A DNA stretch of 64,000 nt from positions 1 through 64,000 of the forward strand of contig LJCV01000111.1 in the NCBI GenBank assembly GCA_001298575.1, in the 5' to 3' direction. Source of the DNA: Actinobacteria bacterium OK074 (GTDB lineage: Bacteria > Actinomycetota > Actinomycetes > Streptomycetales > Streptomycetaceae). The notes below the pieces were generated by a model. It was given only the letters and a program-made list of their open reading frames with translations, had not been told where the DNA came from and made no database searches. The first letter of the stretch is position 1, and the number at the start of each line of letters is the position of its first letter. This document shows positions 27,845 to 37,857 of this stretch, piece after piece. The translations under genes were made by a program, and so were the position numbers.

Positions 27845-29245
27845 TCAGGTGGTTGCGTAGGGGCCGGGCAGGGTGACCGTCTTGGTGACGGTCATCTCGG
27901 CGATCGCGTAGCGGATGCCCTCCCGCCCGACCCCGCTGGCCTTCACACCGCCGAACGGAATGTGCGGGGAGTCGAAATGGGGCCCTTCGCCGAGGTTCAC
28001 CGCGCCCACCCGCAGCCGGGCGGCGATGTCCCAGAAGCGGGCGCTGTCCTGGGTGAGGACTCCGGCCTGCAGTCCGTACGCGGTGCTGTTGGACAGCCGT
28101 ACCGCCTCGTCCGCGTCCGCGACCCGAATCACCGGCGCCACCGGGCCGAAGGTCTCCTCGGTCACCAACTCGGTGTCGGGCGGCACCCGGTCGAGCACGG
28201 CGGGGCGCACCAGCGCACCGTCGCGCTCGCCGCCGGTGACCAGTCGGGCGCCGTCCCGGACCGCCCGGGCGATGCGGCGTTCCACCACGAGGGCCGCGTC
28301 CTCGTTGACGAGCGGGCCGAGGTCGGTGTCGTCCCGGCGGGGGTCGCCGACGCGCTTGGCGGCGACCGCCGACTCCAGCAGGGCCGTGAACTCGTCGGCC
28401 ACCTCCGCCCAGACGAAGATCCGTTTGATCCCGCGGCAGGACTGGCCGGCGGTGGCGCAGGAACCGTCGGCGGCCAGTCGCGCGGCGTGTGCCAGATCGG
28501 CGTCGGGCAGCACGAACAGCGGGTCGTTGCCGCCCAGTTCGAGCAGCAGCCGTTTGCCCGCCGCCTGCGCGGCCACCGCGTGGCCGGTGGCCACGCTGCC
28601 GGTGAACGTCACCATGGCGACGTCCGGGTGGGCGGCGAGCAGCGGGCCGAGCTCGCCCGGTTCGCCGGTGACGACGGCGAGCATGTCCTTGGCGCAGCCG
28701 GCCTCCACGAGCAGTTCGGCGAAGGCCAGCGCCGTCAGCGGGGTCTTGTCCGACGGCTTGAGCAGCAGCGGACAGCCCGCCGCCAGAGCCGGGGCGGCCT
28801 TGACCACGACCTGGTTGAGCGGGCGGTTGAAGGGAGTGATGCCCAGGACGACCCCGACCGGCTCGGGCAGGGTCACCGCCAGCCTGGTGGCGTCGGGCAA
28901 CGGGATGGACTCGCCGCGGATCCGCTCCGCCTCCGCGGCGGCCACCGAGAGGTTCCCCGCCGCTCGCGCCACCTCCCGCAGGGTCTCCTTGCGGCACACC
29001 CCCGACTCGGCCGTGATGAGGGTGGAGAACTCCTCCGCCCTGGCCCGCAGCAGGCCGGCCGCCCGGGCCAGGACGGCCGACCGCTGCTGGGGAGTCATGG
29101 CACGACGGCCGGTGGCCAGTGCGGAGACCGCGGCCGCCGCCTCCTCGGCACCGTCCCGCGGAACGGACCCGATGGGCTCTCCCGTCCAGCGGTCGTACAC
29201 GGTCGTGTGGTGGCGGGCCGGCTGCAGTGCTCCGTTGACGAACAT
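27845..29245 (-). CDS. phpJ: Aldehyde dehydrogenase of phosphinothricin biosynthesis
   Basis: A 466-residue NAD(P)-dependent aldehyde dehydrogenase with both catalytic residues: Glu in LLLELGGNDP and Cys in AGQSCRGIKRI. The coenzyme loop is VTFTGSVATGHAVA. In the phosphinothricin pathway PhpJ is proposed to oxidise phosphonoformaldehyde to phosphonoformate after PhpD/PhpE. It contrasts with the left-arm ALDH at 3475, which has lost the Glu. The gene is flanked by phpI and phpK with gaps of about 50-60 bp. Confidence 0.9.
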   Translation of the reverse strand: MFVNGALQPARHHTTVYDRWTGEPIGSVPRDGAEEAAAAVSALATGRRAMTPQQRSAVLARAAGLLRARAEEFSTLITAESGVCRKETLREVARAAGNLSVAAAEAERIRGESIPLPDATRLAVTLPEPVGVVLGITPFNRPLNQVVVKAAPALAAGCPLLLKPSDKTPLTALAFAELLVEAGCAKDMLAVVTGEPGELGPLLAAHPDVAMVTFTGSVATGHAVAAQAAGKRLLLELGGNDPLFVLPDADLAHAARLAADGSCATAGQSCRGIKRIFVWAEVADEFTALLESAVAAKRVGDPRRDDTDLGPLVNEDAALVVERRIARAVRDGARLVTGGERDGALVRPAVLDRVPPDTELVTEETFGPVAPVIRVADADEAVRLSNSTAYGLQAGVLTQDSARFWDIAARLRVGAVNLGEGPHFDSPHIPFGGVKASGVGREGIRYAIAEMTVTKTVTLPGPYATT

Positions 29246-29303
29246 GACGACTCCCGTGCCAGGGGTTTGGTTTGGAAGGAGTGGGAAGAGACGGGGCGGG
29301 CGG

Positions 29304-30191
29304 TCAGTCCTGGTCGCGCACGAACCGGGCCTCGAGCTCGGAGATCTTTCCGTACTCGAAGACCTCGAACAGCTCGGCGAAGCTCATCTTCAGGCCCATG
29401 TCGTCCCAGAACTTCTGGGTGGTTCCGGCGTCCCTCAGCTCGGCGAAGAGCTTGCGCAGCACCGAGGCCGCGGCCATCCAGCCGGACAGCGGGTAGATGG
29501 CCAGGTTGTAGCCGATCGCCTCCAGCTCCTTGGTGGTCAGCCAGGGGGTCTTGCCGCCCTCGACCATGTTGGCCAGCAGCGGGGCGTCGATCTCGTCGCG
29601 CACCCGCTTCATCTCGTCGACGTCGAGCATCGCCTCCAGGAAGATGCAGTCGGCGCCTGCCGCGAGGTACTCGCGGGAACGGCGGATGGCCTCGTCGAGG
29701 CCGAGCGACTCACGGGCGTCGGTGCGGGCGATGATGGTGAAGTCACCGTCCTCGCGCGCCTCGACGGCCGCCTCGATCTTGCCGGTCATCTCCTCGGTGG
29801 AGATCAGCCGCTTGCCCTCCAGATGGCCGCAGCGCTTGGGGTTGACCTGGTCCTCCAGGTGGTAACCGACGATGCCGACCCGCTCGAACTCCCGGGTGGC
29901 CCGCCACACCGACATCGCGTTGCCGTAGCCGGCGTCGGCGTCCATGATCACCGGCACGTCCACGGCGAGCACGATGTTCTTGGCGTTGGTGGCCTGCTCC
30001 GACACGCTCGTGAAGCCCAGGTCGGGCAGGCCGAGCATGCTGGCGGAGGTGCCCGAGCCGGTCATGTGCAGTGCGGGGAAGCCGGCCTGCTGGATGACCT
30101 TGGCGCTCAGGGCGTCATACGCACTGGGGACGACGAGGATCTCGGGGGCGTTCATCAGCTCGCGGAACGTACGGGCCTTGGTCACGGCCAT
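29304..30191 (-). CDS. phpI: Carboxyphosphonoenolpyruvate phosphonomutase
   Basis: PEP mutase/isocitrate lyase superfamily, 295 residues, the length of BcpA from S. hygroscopicus, with near-identical stretches as I recall it: [60 protein letters not shown]. The KRCGH loop distinguishes it from PEP mutase (EDK-x5-NS). It rearranges and decarboxylates carboxyphosphonoenolpyruvate to phosphinopyruvate, forming the second-stage C-P bond with P in the phosphinate state. Also called bcpA. Confidence 0.96.
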   Translation of the reverse strand: MAVTKARTFRELMNAPEILVVPSAYDALSAKVIQQAGFPALHMTGSGTSASMLGLPDLGFTSVSEQATNAKNIVLAVDVPVIMDADAGYGNAMSVWRATREFERVGIVGYHLEDQVNPKRCGHLEGKRLISTEEMTGKIEAAVEAREDGDFTIIARTDARESLGLDEAIRRSREYLAAGADCIFLEAMLDVDEMKRVRDEIDAPLLANMVEGGKTPWLTTKELEAIGYNLAIYPLSGWMAAASVLRKLFAELRDAGTTQKFWDDMGLKMSFAELFEVFEYGKISELEARFVRDQD

Positions 30192-30255
30192 CTCTTTTCT
30201 CCTCGGAGTGCCTTGTGTCGAGCCGGCGCGGGACCGCGCCGGCGGGTCAGGGGGG

Positions 30256-31452
30256 TCAGGGAGCCGTCGCTGCGCCCGCCAGGGACTCGTCGAGCCGGAG
30301 CAGCTGGTTGTACTTGGCGAGGCGGTCGCCGCGGCGCGGTCCGCCCACCTTGATCAGCTCCGCCGCGACGGCGACGGCCAGGTCGCACATCGCGGTGTCC
30401 TCGGTCTCCCCGGAGCGGTGGGAGACGGCGAGCAGCATCCCCGCCCGGCGGGCCGCCGCGGCCGCTGCCAGCGTGGCGGTGACGGTGCCCGCCTGGCTGA
30501 GCTTGAGCAGGATGCCGTCCGCCCGGCCCGGTCCGAGCCGGGTCGCGTCGGTGGCGAACAGGTCGTCACCGACCACGCTGGTGGACTGCGGCAGGGATCC
30601 CCGCAGTCGTGCCCAGCCGGCGTCGTCGGCGGGGTCGAACGGGTCCTCCAGGAAGGTCAGCCGGAACCGGCGGGCCAGCCGCGACAGGTGGTCGGCGAAC
30701 TGGGAGGAGGTGAACTCCCGGTCACCGAAGCGGTATCGGCCGTCCTCCGTGACCAGGTGTTCCGCGGCCACGTCCACGCCCAGCGTGCACACCTCGGTAT
30801 GGCCCGTCTCGGCCACCGCGGCCTGGAGGAGGGCGAGTTGCTCCTCGCTGTCCAGCGGGACCAGCAGCCCGCTGGAGGCCGAGAGGGGCACGGGGCCGAA
30901 GCGGCGTTCCGCGGCCCGGTGCGCCGCGCTGAACACCTGGTCCGCCACCTCGATGTCGGTGTCGATGCGGCCGGTGGCGGGGAGCACCATCACCTGCTGG
31001 CAGCCGCGCGGCGGGCCGTCGCGGTGGATGCCCCCGGAGAACACGTTGACCATCAGCCGGGGCAGCCCCGGGCCGGTCGGGCCGTACTGCTCCCCCAGGT
31101 GTGCGTGCAGGGGCACGCCCCGGGCCGCCGAGGCGGCCCGCGCGTAGGCCAGGGACACGGCGAGGGTGAGATCCGAGCCGGCCTCCCCCGCCTCGTACGC
31201 CTCGGCGAGCCGCTGGTCGCACCGGCGCTGGTCGTCGACGGCGCCGCCGGTGAGCGCGGCGACGAGCGCGGGCGCGGCCACCGGGCCGAGCACCGGCTCC
31301 GGGCCGCGGCGCCGCTCCAGCCGGCCGGGGGCAATCGCCCGGGGCGCGGATCCCGTCCCCGTGTGACCGGAGTCCAGGGCGACCTCGGCCTCCAGGGTCA
31401 CCCGGGCCCGGGAGTCCAGGATGCCGCGCAGCCGCACGGAGGTGATCGTCAT
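30256..31452 (-). CDS. phpH: Enolase-like carboxyphosphonoenolpyruvate synthase
   Basis: A 398-residue member of the enolase family. It has the N-terminal [14 protein letters not shown] (enolase ILDSRGNPTVE), [14 protein letters not shown] for a metal ligand, [15 protein letters not shown] with a catalytic Lys, and [18 protein letters not shown]. In the cluster it forms carboxyphosphonoenolpyruvate from the CMP-activated phosphonoformate derivative made by PhpF/PhpG. Start ATG 31452 overlaps the phpG stop. Confidence 0.92.
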   Translation of the reverse strand: MTITSVRLRGILDSRARVTLEAEVALDSGHTGTGSAPRAIAPGRLERRRGPEPVLGPVAAPALVAALTGGAVDDQRRCDQRLAEAYEAGEAGSDLTLAVSLAYARAASAARGVPLHAHLGEQYGPTGPGLPRLMVNVFSGGIHRDGPPRGCQQVMVLPATGRIDTDIEVADQVFSAAHRAAERRFGPVPLSASSGLLVPLDSEEQLALLQAAVAETGHTEVCTLGVDVAAEHLVTEDGRYRFGDREFTSSQFADHLSRLARRFRLTFLEDPFDPADDAGWARLRGSLPQSTSVVGDDLFATDATRLGPGRADGILLKLSQAGTVTATLAAAAAARRAGMLLAVSHRSGETEDTAMCDLAVAVAAELIKVGGPRRGDRLAKYNQLLRLDESLAGAATAP

Positions 31453-32783
31453 CCGCGCCCCCCGTCGGGTCCGGCCAGCAGGACGGACAGCAGGTCGCTG
31501 GCGCGGCGGGCGCCCAGCGAGCCGCCGAGCGCGGCCTTCTCGCCGAAGTCCGTCACCGAGTCGGCGGCCACCCGGGGGCCGACCGCCACCGCGGGCACCA
31601 GGTCGGGGCTGTGGATGCCCAGTTCGCACGGGGTCGCGTGGTCACAGGTGACGACCAGGGTGTCGGCCTCGGTGAGGGCGGCGGCCAGCGGGCCGACGAA
31701 GTGCGCGTCGATCTCCTCGATGGCCCGGACCTTGTCGCGCGGACGCCCGTCGTGTCCCGGCTCGTCCGGGCCCTTGAGGTGGACGAACACCGCGTCGGCG
31801 GGGTCGGCGAGCAGGCCGGGCAGCAGCTGCCGGTAGTAGTCGGGTTCGCTCTGGCCGCGGCCCGGCCGGGAGTTGGTGAAGCGGGCCCCGATGAGGTGGG
31901 CCAGGCCGCGTTCGGCGGGCACCTGCCCGTACATGGACAGGGACAGTCCGGTGCGTTCGGTGAAACCGGCCAGTCGCGGCAGGGTGTCTCCCGCGTCCCG
32001 CACCAGCAGCAGGTTGGCCGGGCGTCGGCCCAGGGCGCGGCGGCGCGCGTTGACCCCACTGCGCTGCATCACCTCGGCACTGGCCTCGACGAACCGGTTG
32101 ACCAGCTCCGCGGTGGTCGCGGAGGCCGGGTCCTCGTCGAAGGGCTCGCAGGTCGCCGGCGTCGCCGAGGGGACGTTGACGGGGACGCCGAAGGGGCCCC
32201 GGCTGACGAACCCCGGATCCGTGTTGGTCACCTTCCCGGACAGCGCGACCGTGTCGCTGGTGAGAGCGAGGATGCCGCGGTGGCGGCCGAACCCGGTGAG
32301 GTTGACGCTGATCCCGTCGCCCAGTGACACCCCGCCGATGATCTCGTCGACCAGGGTGGCCTGATCGTCCTCGTCCAGGTCGCGGGAGGTGCGCCGGTCC
32401 AGCCGCCGGGTCGCCGGGTCCCAGCTGGCGAAGTTGACCCGGAACGCCACGGAATACCCGTCGGGCTGCCAGAAGTCCATGCCCAGCCCCTCCAGCGGCC
32501 CGCGCCCGGTGTAGTGCGTCACCGGGTCGTAGCCGAGCAGAGCCATGGCGCCCGAGTCGGACTCCGGGGGCACGTCCGGGGCTATCACCTCCAGCGCGGC
32601 GGAGCTTCCCCGCCCGGCCAGCGCGTCCAGGTGGGGGGTGCGCGCCGCCTCGAAGGGCGTCAGCCCGCCCAGTTCCGCCACCGGCCGGTCGGCGCCGCCG
32701 CACAGGACGGTGATGAACAGCCGCCCCGGCGCCGGCGTCCGGCCGGACCCCGCGGGGCGGGTGTCAGCCCCGGATGCGCTCAT
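31449..32783 (-). CDS. phpG: Phosphoglycerate-mutase-like enzyme
   Basis: A 444-residue alkaline-phosphatase-superfamily protein of the archaeal-type cofactor-independent phosphoglycerate mutase family. Metal-site motifs are visible: ESDSGAMALLGYDP (with the nucleophilic Ser region), FVHLKGPDEPGHDG and TCDHATPCELGIHSPD. In phosphinothricin synthesis it acts with PhpH on the phosphonoformate branch before CPEP formation. ATG 32783 is favoured because AAGGAG lies 10 bp upstream; GTG 32792 would be too close to it. It overlaps phpF by 20 bp and phpH by 4 bp. Confidence 0.9.
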   Translation of the reverse strand: MSASGADTRPAGSGRTPAPGRLFITVLCGGADRPVAELGGLTPFEAARTPHLDALAGRGSSAALEVIAPDVPPESDSGAMALLGYDPVTHYTGRGPLEGLGMDFWQPDGYSVAFRVNFASWDPATRRLDRRTSRDLDEDDQATLVDEIIGGVSLGDGISVNLTGFGRHRGILALTSDTVALSGKVTNTDPGFVSRGPFGVPVNVPSATPATCEPFDEDPASATTAELVNRFVEASAEVMQRSGVNARRRALGRRPANLLLVRDAGDTLPRLAGFTERTGLSLSMYGQVPAERGLAHLIGARFTNSRPGRGQSEPDYYRQLLPGLLADPADAVFVHLKGPDEPGHDGRPRDKVRAIEEIDAHFVGPLAAALTEADTLVVTCDHATPCELGIHSPDLVPAVAVGPRVAADSVTDFGEKAALGGSLGARRASDLLSVLLAGPDGGRG

Positions 32784-33318
32784 CGATTCCACACTCCTTG
32801 ACGACCCTTGCGACGGCGGACGGCACCAGGTGCTCCCAGGGCTGCCCCTCGGCGATCGACCGGCGGACCCGGCTGCCGCTGACCGGCTTGTCGGTACGGC
32901 GCCACATCACGTCCGTCCGCAGCCCCAGCGCGTGGAAGCGGTCGAGTTTGGCGTCACCCCAGTCGTCGTAGACGGTGACCAGGTACCGGGCGTCCGCGGG
33001 CGCGTAGTGCGCGAGCCGCTCAGGGAAGCTGTGCGGGAACGGCACGATGCGCAGGCGCTCTCGTGCGACCCCGGCCTCGGTCAGCGCGCCCTCGACCATC
33101 AGGTAGCGCTCGTAGAACGTGCAGGGGTTGGACTCGGGCAGGCCGCGCTCGGGGTCCGTGGTCTCCTCGGTGGTGGTCCACGGATCGGGGTTGGTGATGC
33201 CCACGACCAGGGTGCGGCAGCGTTCCGCGCCGGCCAGCAGATACTCCAGGTGTCCCAGATGCAGAGGCTGGAACCGCCCGTGGATGACGCCCGTCTCGAC
33301 AGTCTGCGTGGGGCTCAT
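32764..33318 (-). CDS. phpF: CMP-5'-phosphonoformate nucleotidyltransferase
   Basis: A 184-residue Rossmann nucleotidyltransferase of the NMN-adenylyltransferase type. HGRFQPLHLGHLEYL carries the HxGH-like signature, and VSGSRVRRSIAEGQPW matches the second (I)SxxxIR motif. PhpF couples phosphonoformate to CTP, giving CMP-5'-phosphonoformate. ATG 33318 overlaps the ppd stop; the longer upstream open frame has no support. Confidence 0.93.
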   Translation of the reverse strand: MSPTQTVETGVIHGRFQPLHLGHLEYLLAGAERCRTLVVGITNPDPWTTTEETTDPERGLPESNPCTFYERYLMVEGALTEAGVARERLRIVPFPHSFPERLAHYAPADARYLVTVYDDWGDAKLDRFHALGLRTDVMWRRTDKPVSGSRVRRSIAEGQPWEHLVPSAVARVVKECGIDERIRG

Positions 33319-34517
33319 CGGCCCGCTCCCCTGCCGGGTGCGCCCACGCCGGCACCGACGGGCGGCATGGACGGGGACTCGGTGACGAACGCCCGGAACC
33401 GGCGCGCCACTTCGGCCGGGGTGACCTTCGGCCGGCCCAGCCCGGCCAGCGATCCGGGCCGGATCGGCAGGTGCACGAGGGTGGGACCGTCCGCGGCCAG
33501 TGCCGCGGAGAGGGCGGCGGACAAGTCGTCCAGTGACGCGCACGCGTGCACCGCGCGGTAACCGCAGGCGGCGGCCACGGCGGGCAGGTCGACGGCGGAG
33601 GACAGGGTGCGCTGGCCGCCGGTGGAGTCGTGAACCCCGTTGTCGAGAACGAGGTGCACCAGGTTGCGGGGAGCGTGGGCGCCGACGGTGGCCAGGCTGC
33701 CCAGCCGCATCAGCACCGAGCCGTCGCCGTCGACGACCACGACCGGCCGGGGCGTGTGCAGCGCGACGCCCAGGCCGACGGTGACCGCCGAGCCCATCGC
33801 CCCGACCATGTAGAAGTGCTGGTCACGGTCGTCGAGGGTGTACAGCTCCCGGCTGGTCTTGCCAGTGGTGGACACCACCGCCGCGGCGCGGGGCAGTTCA
33901 CTCAACAGCCGTTCCAGGGCCGCGATCCGGGTGGGTGGGGCGCCGGGCGGGCGGATCCGGGCGTGCCGTATCACCTGTCCGGGCTCGGAACCGGGCGCCG
34001 CCTCGTCCAGCGGCTCGTCGGCGACGACTCCCTGCGGGAGCAGGAACGCGTACGGCAGTTCGCGGTACGCCATCGAGTCGCGGCAGGCCGACAACGCGGT
34101 GTGCAGCCCGTCCGCCGTGTCCGGGACCAGGGCCCACTCCATGTCGCACAGGTCGAGCAGGTCGCCGGTGACGCGGCCCATCAGGTGGTGCTGGGGCTCG
34201 TCCTTTTCGCCGGGGCGTCCCCGCCAGGTGGTGATCACGACGGCCGGGATCCGCGCGGGGTGCAGCAGGGAGGTGAGCGGATTGGTCATGTTGCCCAGGC
34301 CGGAGTTCTGGGCGATGGCGCAGCCCAGTCCGCCGCCCAGCCAGGCACCCGCGGCGACGGCGGCCGCCTCACCTTCCTGAGTGACCGTCAGATAGCGACT
34401 CGCGGGGTCGCTGATGAAGCGGTTGATCAGCGGTGTCAGATAGGAGCACGGCACTCCGGCGACGGTGGTCACGCCGAGGCCGGTGAGTCCGGCCACCATG
34501 TCGGCCGCGCTGATCAT
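33315..34517 (-). CDS. ppd: Phosphonopyruvate decarboxylase
   Basis: A 400-residue thiamine-diphosphate enzyme. The N-terminal half has GVPCSYLTPLINRFISDP and TQEGEAAAVAAGAWLGGGLG with the Glu that activates ThDP. The C-terminal half has the ThDP/Mg motif VDGDGSVLMRLGSLATVGAH and LDNGVHDSTGGQ (GDG...N). It decarboxylates phosphonopyruvate to phosphonoacetaldehyde, pulling the unfavourable PEP mutase equilibrium forward. ATG 34517 overlaps the ppm stop. Confidence 0.95.
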   Translation of the reverse strand: MISAADMVAGLTGLGVTTVAGVPCSYLTPLINRFISDPASRYLTVTQEGEAAAVAAGAWLGGGLGCAIAQNSGLGNMTNPLTSLLHPARIPAVVITTWRGRPGEKDEPQHHLMGRVTGDLLDLCDMEWALVPDTADGLHTALSACRDSMAYRELPYAFLLPQGVVADEPLDEAAPGSEPGQVIRHARIRPPGAPPTRIAALERLLSELPRAAAVVSTTGKTSRELYTLDDRDQHFYMVGAMGSAVTVGLGVALHTPRPVVVVDGDGSVLMRLGSLATVGAHAPRNLVHLVLDNGVHDSTGGQRTLSSAVDLPAVAAACGYRAVHACASLDDLSAALSAALAADGPTLVHLPIRPGSLAGLGRPKVTPAEVARRFRAFVTESPSMPPVGAGVGAPGRGAGR

Positions 34518-35455
34518 CCCTGCACCGGCGCGAGGCCGGGGGCCTGCGTGTAGCGATTCTCGTCCTTCTCCAGGCTCTCGTAGTCGAGCAGACCGAAGAT
34601 CTCCTTCAACGGGGCCACCCGCTCCTCGACCCCGAAGATGCCACGGTCCGTCTTGATCTGCTGACACACGTCGCGCATGGCGGAGAACGCGGCCCGCATG
34701 CTGTGGTTGGCCCAGATGCAGCCGGCGATGCCCAGCGCCCCGAAGTCGTCGAGGGAGGGGGTGTGGTAGGTGGTGGGGGCGATGAGGATCGGCGCGCTGG
34801 CATCCCACTGCTGCATGAACTCGGCGATCTGCTGCGGGGTGCTCATCCGGGAGTGGATGAACAGGGCGTCGGCGCCGGCCTCGACATAGGCACCGGCCCG
34901 GGCCAGCGCCTCCTCCATCGGCAGGTTGGCGATCAGCGCCTCGGTCCGTGCCACCACGACGAAGTCGGGGTCACGCTGGGTGTCCTTGCAGGCCCTGATC
35001 TTTCCGGCGAACTCCGCCACCGGGGCCAGCTGGTGGCCGTCCCCGAAGAAGGAGTTCATCTTGGGGAAGACCTTGTCCTCGAAGCACACACCGGCCGCGC
35101 CGACCCGCTCGGCGCGGGCGGCGAAGCGGCGGGCGGTGTTGAAGTTGCCGTAGCCGGTGTCCCCGTCCACGAGGATGGGCACGCCGGGGGCGGCGTCCGT
35201 CATCGTGCCGACGAGCGTGAGCAGTTCCGTCCAGGACGCCTCGTCGCTGTCCCGGACGCCGCGTGCCGTGGACATGCACAGGCCGGACGCCCACAGTGCC
35301 TCGAAGCCCTCGGCGACGGCGATCCGTGCGCTCAGCCCGTCGTGCACGCCCATCAGCTGGCAGGTGCCGGGGCCGTGCAGCAGCTCCTTGAGCCTGCTGC
35401 CGACGGATCCCGGTGTGGCCGAACCGTCACTCGCTGTCTGCTCCGTCGCGTTCAT
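34514..35455 (-). CDS. ppm: Phosphoenolpyruvate phosphomutase
   Basis: A 313-residue PEP mutase/isocitrate lyase superfamily protein with the diagnostic EDK-x5-NS motif (CFEDKVFPKMNSFFG) and DGDTGYGNFNTARRF for the metal site. It converts PEP to phosphonopyruvate, forming the first C-P bond and committing carbon to the pathway. Start ATG 35455 has GGAGG seven bases upstream; upstream in-frame ATGs are less well placed. The pair ppm-ppd is translationally coupled. Confidence 0.97.
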   Translation of the reverse strand: MNATEQTASDGSATPGSVGSRLKELLHGPGTCQLMGVHDGLSARIAVAEGFEALWASGLCMSTARGVRDSDEASWTELLTLVGTMTDAAPGVPILVDGDTGYGNFNTARRFAARAERVGAAGVCFEDKVFPKMNSFFGDGHQLAPVAEFAGKIRACKDTQRDPDFVVVARTEALIANLPMEEALARAGAYVEAGADALFIHSRMSTPQQIAEFMQQWDASAPILIAPTTYHTPSLDDFGALGIAGCIWANHSMRAAFSAMRDVCQQIKTDRGIFGVEERVAPLKEIFGLLDYESLEKDENRYTQAPGLAPVQG

Positions 35456-35498
35456 GGGTTCCTCCATTGCGGAACGTGCGTGGGAATTCATGGGTGGG

Positions 35499-36509
35499 TC
35501 AGGCCACACGGCCCTCGGCCGGCGGGATGCCGTCGCGCAGGACCGAGCGGACGCCCTCGGCGACGCGCCGGCGCAGGCTCTCCTCCGACTCCGCCGACAG
35601 GAACGCCCGATGGGAGCTGACGATCACGTCGTCGCGTTCCAGGAGCTTGCGGGCGACCGGAGACTGGTTGGGGTCCTCGGGCGAGAACACGTCCGAGGCG
35701 AACCCGCCGAGGCGCTCGCTCTCCAGCGCGCGCAGCACACAACCGGGGTCCACCAGAGCGCCGCGCGCGGTGTTGACGAGGAAGGCGCCCGGTTTCAACC
35801 GGTCCAGTGCGGAGCCTGCGATCAGGTTCCTGGTCTCGTCGGTGAGCGCGGTGTGCAGGACGACCGCGTCGCAGCGTTCGAGGAGTTCGTCCAGCGAGCC
35901 GACCGGGACGACGCCGTGGCCGGCCATCACGTCGGCGTGCACGTAGGGGTCCACGGCGAGCACCTGGCGGTAGAACGCCTGGAGTTTGCGGGAGGTGGCG
36001 CGGCCGATGCGGCCGAAGCCGACGATGCCGACGGTGCGGGCCGAGGTACGGCGCGGGATACCGCCGCGGTGGATGCCCCACCGGTCCGCCCGCACCAGAC
36101 GGTCCTGGACACTGACCCCCCGCTCCAGGGCCAGCAGCAGGGCGAGCGTGTGGGTGCTGACCTCGTCGCCGCAGTAGTCGGGGACGTTGAAGCCGATGAT
36201 GCCGCTGCGGGCGAGCAGCGGTGCGTTGAGGTTGTCCACGCCCACACCGCTGCGGGCGACGACCTTGCAGCCCGGCGAGACGGCGTCGACCAGTTCCGGG
36301 GTGACCTGGCACCGGTAGATGACGAGTGCGTCCGCTTCTCGCACGTGCTTCAGGAAGCGGTCCCCGGAGGTGACGTAGGAGTCCTCGAACAGCCCGAGTT
36401 CGACGTCGACGTCCGGGCCGAGCACGGAGCGTTCGACGGCGGCCAGGGCGGGGTCGGGACGCCCGTCGGCGTCCAGGGCCCAGGCGGGGTCGGTGTAGAC
36501 GACGCGCAC
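35499..36509 (-). CDS. phpE: D-2-hydroxyacid dehydrogenase-like enzyme for hydroxymethylphosphonate oxidation
   Basis: A 336-residue phosphoglycerate-dehydrogenase family protein with the Rossmann motif GIVGFGRIGRATSR, an NTARGALVDPG segment with the catalytic Arg, and a late VIVSSHRAF carrying the His. In the phosphinothricin pathway PhpE oxidises hydroxymethylphosphonate to phosphonoformaldehyde. The start is GTG 36509 (VRVVYTDPAW), because a strong AGGAGGAGG lies just upstream; earlier in-frame starts lie inside phpD. Confidence 0.92.
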   Translation of the reverse strand: MRVVYTDPAWALDADGRPDPALAAVERSVLGPDVDVELGLFEDSYVTSGDRFLKHVREADALVIYRCQVTPELVDAVSPGCKVVARSGVGVDNLNAPLLARSGIIGFNVPDYCGDEVSTHTLALLLALERGVSVQDRLVRADRWGIHRGGIPRRTSARTVGIVGFGRIGRATSRKLQAFYRQVLAVDPYVHADVMAGHGVVPVGSLDELLERCDAVVLHTALTDETRNLIAGSALDRLKPGAFLVNTARGALVDPGCVLRALESERLGGFASDVFSPEDPNQSPVARKLLERDDVIVSSHRAFLSAESEESLRRRVAEGVRSVLRDGIPPAEGRVA

Positions 36510-36525
36510 GGGTCTCCTCCTCCTA

Positions 36526-37857
36526 CTAGTTGTCGTAACCCCAGCCGGCGACGTCACGCCGGCCCCGGCGCAGCGTGGCCGCGGGCTCGAAGGTGTTGGT
36601 CAGCTCCAGCCAGTCCTGGTAGCCGAGGTGGGCACCGGAGCCGAACTTCAGCACCGTGCCGGTGCCGTGCCAGCGGTGCCGCACGAAGGGGCCGGTCCAT
36701 GCCGAGCCGTCGGGCTCCAGCTCCGCCGAGGAGGGGCCGTCGGGTCCGTCCCATTCGAGGGTGAGCCGGCCCTCCGTCACGATGTAGTGGTTCTCCGCGT
36801 GGTCGATCAGGTCGGCTCCGCCGCCGTCGGAGTCGACCCGCAGGAAGGTGCCGACGAGGTCGGGCAGGTGGGCGGCGGAGGCCATCGAGGCGGCCTCGTA
36901 GGTGCCCCAGGCACGGCGGGAGCGGCGGGAGTCGTCGACCGTCGTCCAGGTCTTGCCGACTCCGTCGTGCTGGTCGTCGGCGGGCAGCAGGACCCGGTAG
37001 TCGAAGCCGACGGCGCTGCCGAGCCGCCGCAGCACGCCGGTTCCCGTCGCGGTGCCGGGCGAGCGCAGCGCTTCTTCCAGATCGGCCGGGTTCACTCCGG
37101 CGGCCTCGGCGGCCGAGGCACGGGTGTGGACCCGGCGGGCCAGGAAGAGGTCCAGGACCGAGCCGGCGGTCACCTTGCCGGACAGGGCCTTCAGCGCCTC
37201 CTCGAATGCTCCCGAGGACCAGCCGTTCGCCTCCGCCATCAGGGGGGAGATGTTCGACTGGGCGGTGTAGGAGACGATCCGGGCCGGTGCGTCGCCGGCC
37301 AGCGAGTAGCTGTGCGGGCAGTACGACGGCTCGACGTAGGAGTCGCCGGTGATCCAGCGGTCGGTGCCCTGGTTGGCGTGCAGTACGCGCCAGGTCTGCG
37401 GGGTGATCTCCTCGCCCCACCTGCCGTTGATGTCGCCGGGGCCGAGGTTGACGGTGATGGCCGGTTCGAGGTGGCCGTTGTTGAGGGCGGGCAGCCGGTC
37501 GGCCGGGCAGAGGATGTCGAGGACGACGGGGGCGACCCGGCCCTCCGGCGCGGCCAGGGTGTAGTAGTTGTAGAAGTGGATGCCGTCGCGCTGGATGGGG
37601 CGGCGGGAGGCATGCATCTCGGCCGCGGACTTGTGCACCACGGTCAGGTTGCGGTGCGCCTCGCCGGCGAGTTGGGAGAGTTCGACGCTCAGGGCCGCGG
37701 CGAGGGCGTCCGCCGCCGCCTGGCCGGGTTCGTACCCTTCGTCGCCGAGCAGACGGCGCAGTTCTTCCAGTGGCAGCCCGGCGAGGTCGGCGGTCTGGGC
37801 GACCGTGTACTTGCGGGCGTTCATCCAGTGAGCGAGCTTGAACGGGTCTATCCGCAC
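36526..37857 (-). CDS. phpD: 2-Hydroxyethylphosphonate dioxygenase
   Basis: A 443-residue protein, the length of HEPD from S. viridochromogenes, and highly similar to it as I recall: GIHFYNYYTLAAPEGRVAPV, NLGPGDINGRWGEEITPQTW, and the ending RRDVAGWGYDN. It has two repeats of an HTH-like segment plus a cupin (AQTADLAGLPLEELRRLL then the beta barrel). The non-haem Fe(II) enzyme cleaves the unactivated C-C bond of 2-hydroxyethylphosphonate to hydroxymethylphosphonate and formate. GTG 37857 is the start; it overlaps the phpC end by 10 bp. Confidence 0.96.
   Translation of the reverse strand: MRIDPFKLAHWMNARKYTVAQTADLAGLPLEELRRLLGDEGYEPGQAAADALAAALSVELSQLAGEAHRNLTVVHKSAAEMHASRRPIQRDGIHFYNYYTLAAPEGRVAPVVLDILCPADRLPALNNGHLEPAITVNLGPGDINGRWGEEITPQTWRVLHANQGTDRWITGDSYVEPSYCPHSYSLAGDAPARIVSYTAQSNISPLMAEANGWSSGAFEEALKALSGKVTAGSVLDLFLARRVHTRASAAEAAGVNPADLEEALRSPGTATGTGVLRRLGSAVGFDYRVLLPADDQHDGVGKTWTTVDDSRRSRRAWGTYEAASMASAAHLPDLVGTFLRVDSDGGGADLIDHAENHYIVTEGRLTLEWDGPDGPSSAELEPDGSAWTGPFVRHRWHGTGTVLKFGSGAHLGYQDWLELTNTFEPAATLRRGRRDVAGWGYDN

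Noticed and set aside
27915..30353. A long plus-strand open frame across phpJ and phpI
   Set aside because: Serine/arginine-rich translation typical of antisense frames; both minus-strand genes are unmistakable.
32764..33543. A longer PhpF with an extra N-terminal extension
   Set aside because: The extension overlaps ppd heavily and lacks any motif; ATG 33318 overlapping the ppd stop gives the normal family length.
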